NCBI GenBank assembly: GCA_947630485.1
Contig: CANRHU010000027.1
Coordinates: 1-42,084, forward strand
Source: an uncultured Lachnospiraceae bacterium
GTDB taxonomy: Bacteria; Bacillota; Clostridia; Lachnospirales; Lachnospiraceae
DNA: 42,084 bases
Reading direction: 5' to 3'
Made by a program: the position numbers and the translations under genes. Positions 23,576 to 31,587 of the stretch are shown in pieces. Below the pieces are notes generated by a model, which was given only the letters and a program-made list of their open reading frames with translations, was not told the DNA's origin and did no database searches. The stretch's first letter is position 1; every line of letters starts with the position of its first letter.

Positions 23576-25219
23576 TTAGTTTACGTTCTCCATAGCGGTT
23601 TTAAAGACATCGTAGGCTCTCTGATTAATCTCGAGATATTCTGCCAAGCCCAGGTTCTCCAGATCCTTCTTATATTGATCCCATTCGGCGTCAATATCGC
23701 TCTCGCCAGTGATCCAGCTCGCTTTCATCTGATCGACCAGATTAAAAATATCTGTCTGGAGCTCCGAAACCCTGTTCGCATCCTCCGCGTTATAATAAGG
23801 TCTCGGCCAGATCTCATCTGCAATATACGGCTTATACATCTCATACTCTGCCTTCTGATCCGCCAGGAAATCCAACGGCTCCAGGATCCTGCCGATCGCG
23901 TCGCTTTCGAGCACGCCGGGCCAGTTGGTGGCATTCTGAACCGTACTTTCGCCAAGCCATCCATTCTTATTGGATTCGCTTACATAGTACATTCCATCCT
24001 TTACCTCGGTGAATGTATCTCCGATAGGTCCGAACCAGTTCTCCAGCGTAGCCTCCTCGGTATACATAGAATCCACCCAGCGCATGGCGCCCTCGATATC
24101 CTGGCAATGATTCGTGATAAAGAACATATTCTTATTACCCATCTGTCCTGGATGAATACGCCATTTGACTTCGTACCCCGGCGCATGGACAGGCGGGATT
24201 GCCATATATTTTTCTCTGTTTGTGAAGCTGTTCACATGCCACCATGTAACACCTACCACTGAGGTATCCGCCATCAGCTTTGCCTGATACTGCTCAAGCT
24301 TCTGTGTAAATACTTCCGGATCCAACAGACCTTCTGTATACAGACGGTTGTACCATTTGATCATTTCCTTCCACTCGTCCATGATCGGGGCAAATTTGAT
24401 TTCTCCATTTTGCACCGCCAGAAAGCCATCGAACTTACCAAACTTGTCGGGCACGCCCCAGCATGCCAGCAGTTCCTCCAGAAAACTTGTGGCATTATTA
24501 TTGATGCATGTCATGGGAATTTCATCCGCAATGCCGTTTCCGTTGGGATCGCCTTCCTTAAACGCCTTCAGAACTTCATACAATTCCTCTGTCGTCGTCG
24601 GTATCTCCAGATTCAGCTTTTCCATCCATTCCTTATTGATATATATCACGTCTTCAAGGAATTCCCACGCAAATCCGTTATAGCGCGGCAGGGCATAAAT
24701 ATGTCCGTCTGCGTTGGTAGCAACCGCCCTTGTCTCCGGATGCTTTTCAAACAGCTTACACAGATTCGGCGTAATATCCTCGTTGATATAATCGTCCAAT
24801 GCAACAAGAACGCCGTTCGCCGCGTATTTCGATACATCCGTATCCTGCAGCAGGTTGCTGATACCTACATCCCCGTAGTCGCCTGACGCCATCAGCAGGT
24901 TCAGTTTCTCCGTTCCGCCTGGCGGATCAACCAATACCCACTCGATCGTACCGTCATAGTTTTCTGCCATCTTCTTCGCGATTGGCAGCGTCGACAAATC
25001 GCGTGACATATCATATGTCATAACGGTCAATACCTTATCGCTTCCTCCCCCTGTACTATCCGCGCTTGTCTGTCCTGCTGCCGTCGTTTCAGCCGCTGTG
25101 TTTCCGGCCGCAGCGCTTGTCTGTCCTGACTGGCCTCCATTTCCGCAGCCGGTCAGTATTGTTCCCACCGCTACCATGACAGCCATACTAATCGCCAACA
25201 TATTTCTCCACTTTTTCAT
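23576..25219 (-). CDS. ABC transporter extracellular solute-binding lipoprotein
   Basis: 547 residues. The lipoprotein signal ends in the lipobox ILTGC (lipidated Cys25), then a Gly/Thr/Ala/Ser-rich linker of about 35 residues and a large type-1 carbohydrate-binding domain (TVMTYDMSRDLSTLPIAKK onward; EEIPTTTEELYEVLKAFKEGDPNGNG-like region near residue 210 is typical of the LplA/YtcQ group). Length fits this large subgroup, which binds complex oligosaccharides such as pectin or rhamnogalacturonan fragments. It acts outside the membrane with the two permeases encoded directly upstream. The start at 25219 follows GGAGGAAG. The ligand cannot be deduced. Confidence 0.92.
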   Translation of the reverse strand: MKKWRNMLAISMAVMVAVGTILTGCGNGGQSGQTSAAAGNTAAETTAAGQTSADSTGGGSDKVLTVMTYDMSRDLSTLPIAKKMAENYDGTIEWVLVDPPGGTEKLNLLMASGDYGDVGISNLLQDTDVSKYAANGVLVALDDYINEDITPNLCKLFEKHPETRAVATNADGHIYALPRYNGFAWEFLEDVIYINKEWMEKLNLEIPTTTEELYEVLKAFKEGDPNGNGIADEIPMTCINNNATSFLEELLACWGVPDKFGKFDGFLAVQNGEIKFAPIMDEWKEMIKWYNRLYTEGLLDPEVFTQKLEQYQAKLMADTSVVGVTWWHVNSFTNREKYMAIPPVHAPGYEVKWRIHPGQMGNKNMFFITNHCQDIEGAMRWVDSMYTEEATLENWFGPIGDTFTEVKDGMYYVSESNKNGWLGESTVQNATNWPGVLESDAIGRILEPLDFLADQKAEYEMYKPYIADEIWPRPYYNAEDANRVSELQTDIFNLVDQMKASWITGESDIDAEWDQYKKDLENLGLAEYLEINQRAYDVFKTAMENVN

Positions 25220-25283
25220 TTTCTTCCTCCTCTTTCTTTTGCGGAATTTCTCCGCTCCTGTTTATCGTTTCCAAAAAATACCA

Positions 25284-26246
25284 TTATCCTTTGATAGATC
25301 CCATCATAACACCCTTTACAAAATGCTTCTGAACGAACGGGTACATCAGCGCAACCGGGAATGAAGCCGCCAGAACGATTGAGTATTTCACCGACTCCCT
25401 GAGATTCAGTTTCCTCAAAAGCTCGGCTCCAGTCATTCCTCCCTCCCTAACCATATCCAGCTGACTCTGCAGATTCCGAAGGACAAGCTGCAGCGGGAAT
25501 TTCTCGCTGTCGCTTAAGTAATACAACGCGTTCAGATAGGCGTTCCAGTGTCCGAGCGCGTGAAACAGCACCATAACCGCGATAATCGATTTTGATAACG
25601 GAAGCACCACCGACAGGAAAAAGCCCGTATAGCTTGCGCCGTCAATCCTTGCCGAATCATAGAGCTCGTCCGAGATATTGCTGGAAAAAAAGTTCCGGCA
25701 TATAATCATATTGTACACACTGAACGCGCCGGGCAGGATCAGCGCCCACATCGTGTTCATCAGACCAAGCGACTTTACCTGCAGATAGAGCGGCACCAGT
25801 CCTCCGCTCACGTACATGGTGAGCAGGAAGAACAGCATGAGAAATCTCCGGAAACAAAGCTCCTTTCTCGAAAGGGCAAAGGACGCCGGGAGCAGCACCA
25901 ACAGATTCAGGCACGTCCCTACCAAGGTATACACGATCGTATTTCTGTATCCTGTCAGCAGCTGACGATACTCTAAAAGTTCCCGATACCCGTTAAAATT
26001 CAATCCTTTGGGAAGCAGAATCACCTCTCCCAGATTGACATACGTTGGATCCGATACGGACGCTATGAGTACGAACCAAAGCGGATACAACATGACCAGC
26101 AACACTATGCCCAACACTATATAAATGAGCCATTCAAATACTGTATCAAACCTTATCCTGATTATCCTGATCCACTCCTCTCCATATTTCAGAACAGTCC
26201 GCTGTCGCTGTATCTGCGCGCAATACCATTGACGACAAGCAGACAA
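25284..26246 (-). CDS. ABC sugar permease, YtcP/LplC type
   Basis: About 300-320 residues with six membrane segments (IVLGIVLLVMLYPLWFVLIASVSDP is the first) and the ATPase-contact EAA loop DSARIDGASYTGFFLSVVLPLSK near residue 215; the end WNAYLNALYYLSD...GVMMGSIKG is typical. The start is uncertain. The reading frame opens with a TTG at 26246 that overlaps the other permease gene by 58 bases and lacks a ribosome site, while a good GGAGAGGAG lies at about 26175 with only ATA/ATC codons at the proper distance. A rare start codon there, or a sequence error, is possible. No ATPase gene is in the operon; a shared MsmX-type ATPase is expected. Confidence 0.85.
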   Translation of the reverse strand: MSACRQWYCAQIQRQRTVLKYGEEWIRIIRIRFDTVFEWLIYIVLGIVLLVMLYPLWFVLIASVSDPTYVNLGEVILLPKGLNFNGYRELLEYRQLLTGYRNTIVYTLVGTCLNLLVLLPASFALSRKELCFRRFLMLFFLLTMYVSGGLVPLYLQVKSLGLMNTMWALILPGAFSVYNMIICRNFFSSNISDELYDSARIDGASYTGFFLSVVLPLSKSIIAVMVLFHALGHWNAYLNALYYLSDSEKFPLQLVLRNLQSQLDMVREGGMTGAELLRKLNLRESVKYSIVLAASFPVALMYPFVQKHFVKGVMMGSIKG

Positions 26247-27121
26247 GCGATATTGATCACCGTATTAAACAAGCTGACCGCCGTTGAGAAACCATATTGT
26301 GCCTGTAAAAGTCCTACTTTATATACATAGGTGCTTAAAATTTCCGAAGACTTCAGATTCATATCAGACTGAATCAGAAGCATCTTGTCAACTCCCAGAC
26401 TGAAAAGCTTTCCCCACGACAGGATCATCATCGTGATGATGGTCGGCAGTATTGCCGGTATCTTGATATGCACGATCGTCTGCAGTCTGTTGCAGCCATC
26501 CACCTTCGACGCATCCATCAGCGCCTGATCCACTCCTGCCAGCGCAGCCAGATAAATGATTGCGCTGTATCCCATATTCTGCCAGATATCGGTTATGATA
26601 TAGAGCGGGATCACCCAGCCCGGTTTGCCGAAAAACAGAATCGGCTCCCCTCCCATTTTTTTAATGAGCACATTGATAATTCCGTTACTGTGCCCTGTCA
26701 TCAGTCTGGCGATAGAGAACACTACTACCAGGGACAGCAGATGAGGCAGATACGATACCGTCTGCACCGCTTTTTTGAAATAGCGATTTTCCACCTGATC
26801 CAGCATCAGTGCAAAGAGCACCGGTATGGGAGTCATGAACAGATTGGTATATACGGCCACTTTAACTGTATTTGCCATAATCCTGCGGAAATCCGGAATG
26901 GCGAACAGTCTCTTGAAATGTTTCAGTCCCACCCATGGAGACTGGGTAATCGTCAATCCAGGCCCCAGATCCTTAAATGCCAGCTGTACTCCGTAAAGCG
27001 GCACATAAGCAAACAAGATAGTAAACACGGCAGCAGGAAGCAGAAATAAATATAACTCCCAGCACCTCCATATCTGACGTCGTGTCGGCCATTTCGTCCC
27101 GATTTTTTTAAACTTCTGCAA
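26189..27121 (-). CDS. ABC sugar permease, YteP/LplB type
   Basis: 310 residues with six membrane segments (ELYLFLLPAAVFTILFAYVPL first) and the EAA loop DASKVDGCNRLQTIVHIKIPAI near residue 205; typical of the first permease of LplABC/YteP-YtcP systems. The start is a TTG at 27121 preceded by GGAGAGGGG at seven bases. An out-of-frame ATG within that spacer would give only a six-residue peptide (MNIAEV), an overlap that might tune translation. It ends inside the start region of the second permease gene. Acts in the cytoplasmic membrane with that permease and the lipoprotein. Confidence 0.9.
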   Translation of the reverse strand: MQKFKKIGTKWPTRRQIWRCWELYLFLLPAAVFTILFAYVPLYGVQLAFKDLGPGLTITQSPWVGLKHFKRLFAIPDFRRIMANTVKVAVYTNLFMTPIPVLFALMLDQVENRYFKKAVQTVSYLPHLLSLVVVFSIARLMTGHSNGIINVLIKKMGGEPILFFGKPGWVIPLYIITDIWQNMGYSAIIYLAALAGVDQALMDASKVDGCNRLQTIVHIKIPAILPTIITMMILSWGKLFSLGVDKMLLIQSDMNLKSSEILSTYVYKVGLLQAQYGFSTAVSLFNTVINIACLLVVNGIARRYSDSGLF

Positions 27122-27186
27122 TGTTCATCCCCTCTCCTTTTGCAGACTATCCCTTATCGTCATAGTCCTTCATGCCATCAGGACAG

Positions 27187-28053
27187 CTAATCCAAATCCC
27201 CCGTCTCGTCCAGGAACCGTTTCTCTTCCTCGGTAATCGGCTTGAACGGCGGTCTGCAGTCGCCGGCCATAATTCCTTTTCTTCCCAGCAGGTACTTCTC
27301 CGCTGTGATATCACGCACCTTCATGAGGCGGTCGATCACGCGGCAGGCGTCGTGCTGGAGCGCCTCGGCCTCTTTCAGATTTCCTGCTTCATAGGCTGCC
27401 CAGATGCGCTTGTATTTTTTCAGCATGATATTATATGTACTGCCGATCGCCCCATCGATTCCCAGCGGGAGCGCGGAAAGCAGCGCCTCATCCCTGCCAA
27501 ACAATACCTGCAGCTTCGGATACTGAACCCGAATCCGCTCCAGTTCATACAGATTCATATCCGTATATTTCAGACCTCCGACCCTGCACTTCTCCATGAT
27601 CAAAGGAAGATTTGCCGATGTGATCGTCACTCCCGAAAACTTCGGATAATTGTAGACAACCATCGGAAGATCTGTCGCGTCAGTGATCGTCGCATAATAT
27701 CTGACAATTTCTTCGAACTTGAAATCATAGTAGAAGGGCGGCACGCTGGATACCGCGTCAGCACCTGCTTTTTGAGCCTCCACTGCCAATTTTGCCGCCA
27801 GTCTGGCCCCAATCTTCCCTACATGGGCCACCACGGGTACTTTTCCGTCTACCGTCTCAGCAACCGTCGCGATAATTCTGACTCTTTCCTCATCTGTCAG
27901 GAGGAAGCATTCGCCGGTACTTCCGGTCACGTAAAAACCATCCGCCCCCTCTTCCAACAGCAATCGAACCAGTCTTTTCAGTTCCGAATAATTCACCTCT
28001 CCATTCCCGTCAAATGGCGTTACCAACGCGGGAACAATACCTCCAAGTCTCAT
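27187..28053 (-). CDS. DapA/N-acetylneuraminate lyase family aldolase
   Basis: 288 residues of the class I pyruvate-dependent aldolase family. GSTGE (44-48), the catalytic Tyr134 in YNYP, and the Schiff-base Lys162 in GGLKYTDMN are all in place; the KYTDMNLYELERIR style resembles N-acetylneuraminate lyase more than dihydrodipicolinate synthase. The housekeeping DapA is unlikely in this sugar operon. It probably splits an N-acetylneuraminate-like or 2-keto-3-deoxy sugar acid into pyruvate plus an aldehyde, possibly used by the dehydrogenases downstream. No nanE/nanK homolog is nearby, so sialic acid itself is not assured. The start at 28053 follows GGAGGG. Confidence 0.88.
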   Translation of the reverse strand: MRLGGIVPALVTPFDGNGEVNYSELKRLVRLLLEEGADGFYVTGSTGECFLLTDEERVRIIATVAETVDGKVPVVAHVGKIGARLAAKLAVEAQKAGADAVSSVPPFYYDFKFEEIVRYYATITDATDLPMVVYNYPKFSGVTITSANLPLIMEKCRVGGLKYTDMNLYELERIRVQYPKLQVLFGRDEALLSALPLGIDGAIGSTYNIMLKKYKRIWAAYEAGNLKEAEALQHDACRVIDRLMKVRDITAEKYLLGRKGIMAGDCRPPFKPITEEEKRFLDETGDLD

Positions 28054-28108
28054 AAACCCTCCTCTGTCCTATCCTAATATGTCTCGCTACCTTTTCCCCT
28101 TGCACTTC

Positions 28109-29164
28109 TTACATACCCGCCTGTTTCCCAATGCTGCTTTCCCGTACATAAAGCTCCGGATATAGCAGAGACAACGGCATTTCACATTCTTCGCCGTTTA
28201 ATTCCCTCATCAGAAGTTTGACCGCCTCCTTTCCCATTGTGCTGGACCGGGAAGACACGGAGGATAAAGGGACAATCAGCTTATTGCAGAGGTCACTGTT
28301 GTTGTTTCCCACAATCCTTACGTCCTCGCCCGGTTTCAGTCCCTTCTCTATTAAGACAGCGCATAGAGAAGCGGCCGTATTATCGTCAAAACAGAGCACG
28401 CCGTCCGGACAATCATCGCTCCGAAATATCTTTCGGATCTCTTCCCTCAGTTCTTCCTCGCCATAGTTGCCCAGGATGACCTCGCCGCGTTTGACCTTTC
28501 CCACATTTTCCAGCATTGCGGTTTCATACCCGTAATACCGTTCCAAAGCGACCGAATATTTCTTATCGGAGAAATAGGAAATCTTTCCGCATCCACATTC
28601 CATCAGGTGCCTGGTCGCAATATAGGCACCGTAACAGTTATTGACCCCGACAAACGGCACATCCAGACCGTCCACGCTGCGATAGCAGAGTACAAATGGA
28701 ATTTTCTTGTCCCTCAGCTTCCGGAATGTGTCATAACTCTGTTCCGAATTCAGCGTCGGAATGATGATACAGCCGTCCACCCTCATTTCAATCGCGCGCT
28801 GCACGTTATTCCTCTGCCGGTCCGGCGACTGATCGCTGGAGAACAGCACGATATTAATGCTGTGCGAGGATGCATACTGTTCGATTCCAAAGATGAAGCG
28901 AGGGAAGATATCCTCCATCACTGACGGCAGGATAACCCCGATATTGATCGTTTTCTGCGGATTATCCTCCGACACAAAGGTTCCGCTGCCTTTTACGGAG
29001 GTCACATACCCCTCCTCCTCCAGTTCGGCGATCGCCTTATCAATCGTATTTCGCGCGACCTCATACTTCCTGCACAGAAAATTGCGCGAGGGGATTCTGC
29101 TTCCTGGCCCAAGCTTTGAAATCGTTTCTTTAACTTCTTCCTTCACTTCCAGATATCTTAACAA
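28109..29164 (-). CDS. GntR-family regulator with LacI-type sensor domain
   Basis: 351 residues. An N-terminal winged helix (GPGSRIPSRNFLCRKYEVARNTIDKAIAELEEEGYV, about residues 19-54) is followed by a periplasmic-binding-protein-like sensor (INIGVILPSVMEDIF onward, DGVLCFDDN, VRIVGNNNSD) as in AraR-type regulators. It probably represses this operon and releases DNA on binding the sugar or a breakdown product. I choose the TTG at 29164 (MLRYLEVKEE), which has AAGGA seven bases upstream; the reading frame is open to another TTG at 29194, which lacks a ribosome site. It lies 65 bp after the FAH gene, within the operon it likely controls. Confidence 0.88.
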   Translation of the reverse strand: MLRYLEVKEEVKETISKLGPGSRIPSRNFLCRKYEVARNTIDKAIAELEEEGYVTSVKGSGTFVSEDNPQKTINIGVILPSVMEDIFPRFIFGIEQYASSHSINIVLFSSDQSPDRQRNNVQRAIEMRVDGCIIIPTLNSEQSYDTFRKLRDKKIPFVLCYRSVDGLDVPFVGVNNCYGAYIATRHLMECGCGKISYFSDKKYSVALERYYGYETAMLENVGKVKRGEVILGNYGEEELREEIRKIFRSDDCPDGVLCFDDNTAASLCAVLIEKGLKPGEDVRIVGNNNSDLCNKLIVPLSSVSSRSSTMGKEAVKLLMRELNGEECEMPLSLLYPELYVRESSIGKQAGM

Positions 29165-29229
29165 ATGACTGTCCTTCCTCCTCCGCCATCTCAACCAAAC
29201 TTCGGTTTCCTATTACTCCGGGGGCCGCT

Positions 29230-31038
29230 CTATCCGACATATGGCCGAACCGTCCTGGATACCCTGCCCAGGCCCTCGATCTCCATCTCCATATGCAGGC
29301 CGTTTTGATAGGCTTCCTGCGGCACATGGATCACCTGCGCCACTCGGCCAAGCAGGAAGATATCCCCCGGCAGCAGCGTTGTTTCCATGGACATAAACTC
29401 GATACATCTGGCCGGACCGCAGACATATTCATCCGTATTTCCCGTAACCGTCCCGATACCGTCTATTGTCAGCGTAATCCTTCGACCCGCAAAATCTGTC
29501 GTTCTTATCACCTGTCCCACTGTATTGTAACCATCTCCCCAGCGGCCGTATACCAGGCCAATCCCTCTTTCCTGCGGCGTCGCCGGTTCGATAATCTGAT
29601 TTCGGATTGAGAGATCGGTGACCGAAAGCACCGGCGCAAATCCCAGAATATATTCCTCCGCTTCCGCGGCGCTTATCTTCTTGCCTACCTTCCGGATAAC
29701 CACCGCGGCCTCGGCCGAGATTTCAAGATCCTGGGCGATCGGAGACAGCATCAGCTCCTCCCCGTCCGTCAGCTGCGCCAGCTGGCCCTTGGGTCCGTTA
29801 AAGACTCTTGGGGACGGAGATATCCTCCACCCGAAAACCTTGTCGCAAGTGTTGAAATTGCCGAAGCACGTCCAGGTGTTATGCACCTTTAACGCGTCGA
29901 ACTGCTCGGTTTCCGCCCCGCTTTCCGCAACAACCTCAGCGGCTCCCGGCACCAGCGGTATCTTCCTAAGCGCTTCCGAACGGGTATCGCCGAATTTCTC
30001 CGGATAGTGGACATGGGCCCAAATTTCACCGCAGCATTCAATCTCTCCGCCCAGACTTCCGTCCGTACCAAAAGGCATCTTATCGGTATCGACAAACACG
30101 CCGTCCGTACCGACCGTTCCCATATGAATCACATCGCCCGGATGCAGATGCATGAATCTGGAAAAGAAATGTAATGTGCGCTCCACGCCAAGGGAGTAGC
30201 CGGCTGTGCTGGAGCGGTCCCGGTTCTTCCGGTTCGTCTTCGTCCATACAAGCAGATCGTACGGATTGCCGATCTCATCCTTCGTCGTCAGGTACGGGCC
30301 GCAGATACTGCGGGCATCCGCCGCTTTTCCAATCCAGGAGCCGGTACATTGAGCAAACCAGTCCGTGTATTCCCGCTCCATCTCCTGACGGTTATGGGCC
30401 ACAGACGTATCCCAGTTCTCATAATAGGCATTTGTCAGGCCGTCAAACACCACCGTATATCCGGCGATACAGTCATAAGCCTCATCGATCGGTACATTGT
30501 AACATTCTTTTCCGATCACAAATCCAAGCTCTACATTGCCGATCGGCGTTCCCAGATAGCACTCTCCGCTTCCCACGAAGGAAGTGACCGGCCTCTGATG
30601 GGCCTGCGGCAGCAGATTGGCATGAATCCGCTCCGGCCTGGCCCTCCAGAAGGAAGGGCAATTCTGCACCAATCCCAGAAAGAGCGGCGCTCTCGGAATC
30701 GGGGGACGAAGCCGGACTTCCGACAGCGGATGTCCGCAGCAGCTCATATAATACGGATCCGACTGGCGGATAAAGCGGCGCAGGAAGGACTCAAACTTTT
30801 TAAGCCTAACCATTCCGTCATCGCCCAGCTCCAAAAATCCCTTAAGACTTTCCGGCCATTTTCTGCCCGGCATAAACTCCGGCATGCACTTGAAATATCC
30901 GTTGGTGCCGCTGTTCACTTTTGCGAACGCCTTCTCGCATGTCTCGGGCTCAAAAACCCACTCCTGCCCGTCCTCCTCATTCACGATAACAATTCCCCAG
31001 GTTTCTCTTCCGTCCCATTCAAATGTAGCCAACTTCAT
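29230..31038 (-). CDS. Tandem fumarylacetoacetate-hydrolase-fold protein
   Basis: 602 residues, twice the usual size. The first FAH domain has VELGFVIGK (metal-site Glu) and IAGYTVVFDGLTNAYY, then a LHPGDVIHMGTVGTDG segment; the second half repeats the pattern with EAAVVIRKVGKKI, ILGFAPVLSVTD and LLPGDIFLLGRV. FAH-fold enzymes hydrolyse or decarboxylate 2,4-diketo acids or dehydrate keto-deoxy sugar acids with Mg2+/Mn2+. Two-domain relatives such as HpcE are known, but at about 430 residues. Within a sugar-acid operon, cleavage of a diketo-deoxy sugar acid is the best inference. First gene after the promoter at 31339, start preceded by AAGGAG. Confidence 0.85.
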   Translation of the reverse strand: MKLATFEWDGRETWGIVIVNEEDGQEWVFEPETCEKAFAKVNSGTNGYFKCMPEFMPGRKWPESLKGFLELGDDGMVRLKKFESFLRRFIRQSDPYYMSCCGHPLSEVRLRPPIPRAPLFLGLVQNCPSFWRARPERIHANLLPQAHQRPVTSFVGSGECYLGTPIGNVELGFVIGKECYNVPIDEAYDCIAGYTVVFDGLTNAYYENWDTSVAHNRQEMEREYTDWFAQCTGSWIGKAADARSICGPYLTTKDEIGNPYDLLVWTKTNRKNRDRSSTAGYSLGVERTLHFFSRFMHLHPGDVIHMGTVGTDGVFVDTDKMPFGTDGSLGGEIECCGEIWAHVHYPEKFGDTRSEALRKIPLVPGAAEVVAESGAETEQFDALKVHNTWTCFGNFNTCDKVFGWRISPSPRVFNGPKGQLAQLTDGEELMLSPIAQDLEISAEAAVVIRKVGKKISAAEAEEYILGFAPVLSVTDLSIRNQIIEPATPQERGIGLVYGRWGDGYNTVGQVIRTTDFAGRRITLTIDGIGTVTGNTDEYVCGPARCIEFMSMETTLLPGDIFLLGRVAQVIHVPQEAYQNGLHMEMEIEGLGRVSRTVRPYVG

Positions 31039-31338
31039 GTTCTACGGTCTCCTTTCCGCAACTTAACCAGGCCGGTTCCCTATTTCTTCCGGCTATATGC
31101 TGTTTCTGTCTGCATCATGAAGAAAATCTGCTGATTTCGTTTGAATCCTGCATAAATATTCAAGACAGATTATCTGCTTTTCACTTCTATGACAGTAACG
31201 AGAACGTCTGCTGATTTCAGTGAAATTCCTCTGTTCTGCCATCCGAAGCAATCATACACTTGAGAAATTGTGTGATAAAAATTGCCATATTTTCAAATAT
31301 ATTCTGTAAAGAATTCTTCATCTTTCGTATATGCTGAT
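31039..31338 (-). other. Long leader (about 300 nt) of the catabolic operon
   Basis: No gene. On reading, two copies of TCTGCTGATTTC (31127-31138 and 31207-31218, spaced 80 bases) stand out, with AT-rich sequence between them and the promoter. They could be operator half-sites for the GntR regulator or part of an RNA leader; no known riboswitch was recognised. Confidence 0.4.
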
Positions 31339-31367
31339 ATTACATAATTGTCAGGCATATGTCAATA
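31339..31367 (-). promoter_or_regulatory. Promoter of the 17-kb catabolic operon
   Basis: Minus-strand -35 TTGACA (31362-31367, perfect), 17-bp spacer, -10 TAATAT (31339-31344). It drives the FAH gene and, by orientation and spacing, the genes down to 14507. Confidence 0.8.
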
Positions 31368-31444
31368 TTATTTTATATTATTATGAAACTTATTCATTTT
31401 TTGGACAAGTTGCCTACAACCTGCCTATTTTTATGCAAGCCCTT

Positions 31445-31522
31445 TTTCCGGGCATGTCACTGACGTTCTCGACACATGGAAATACAAACAGAACGTCATT
31501 GGCGCTCCGTTTGCATGGAAAC
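31445..31522 (-). repeat. Intergenic hairpin-repeat pair downstream of topB
   Basis: Minus-strand unit: AAACGGAGCG (31503-31512), loop CCAATGA, CGTTCTGTTT (31486-31495), all ten pairs formed with two G-U; then linker GTATTTCCATG and a second, decayed unit with loop TCAGTGA. Same family as 37908-37973 and related to 6256-6366. Confidence 0.75.
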
Positions 31523-31571
31523 AAAAAAAGCGCGCTGCCGCAGATGAACGATCCGCAGACTTGCACGCTTT
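31523..31571 (-). terminator. topB intrinsic terminator
   Basis: Minus-strand AAAGCGTG (31564-31571) pairs with CGCGCTTT (31527-31534, one G-U), with further CTGC/GCAG pairing inside, followed by seven T (31523-31529). It lies 16 bases after the topB stop. Confidence 0.78.
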
Positions 31572-31587
31572 CTAACTCTCGTTGCCT

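Noticed and set aside
27187-28053. Housekeeping dihydrodipicolinate synthase (dapA)
   Set aside because: Active-site surroundings (YNYP, KYTDMN) and the sugar operon context favour the NAL or keto-deoxy sugar aldolase branch.
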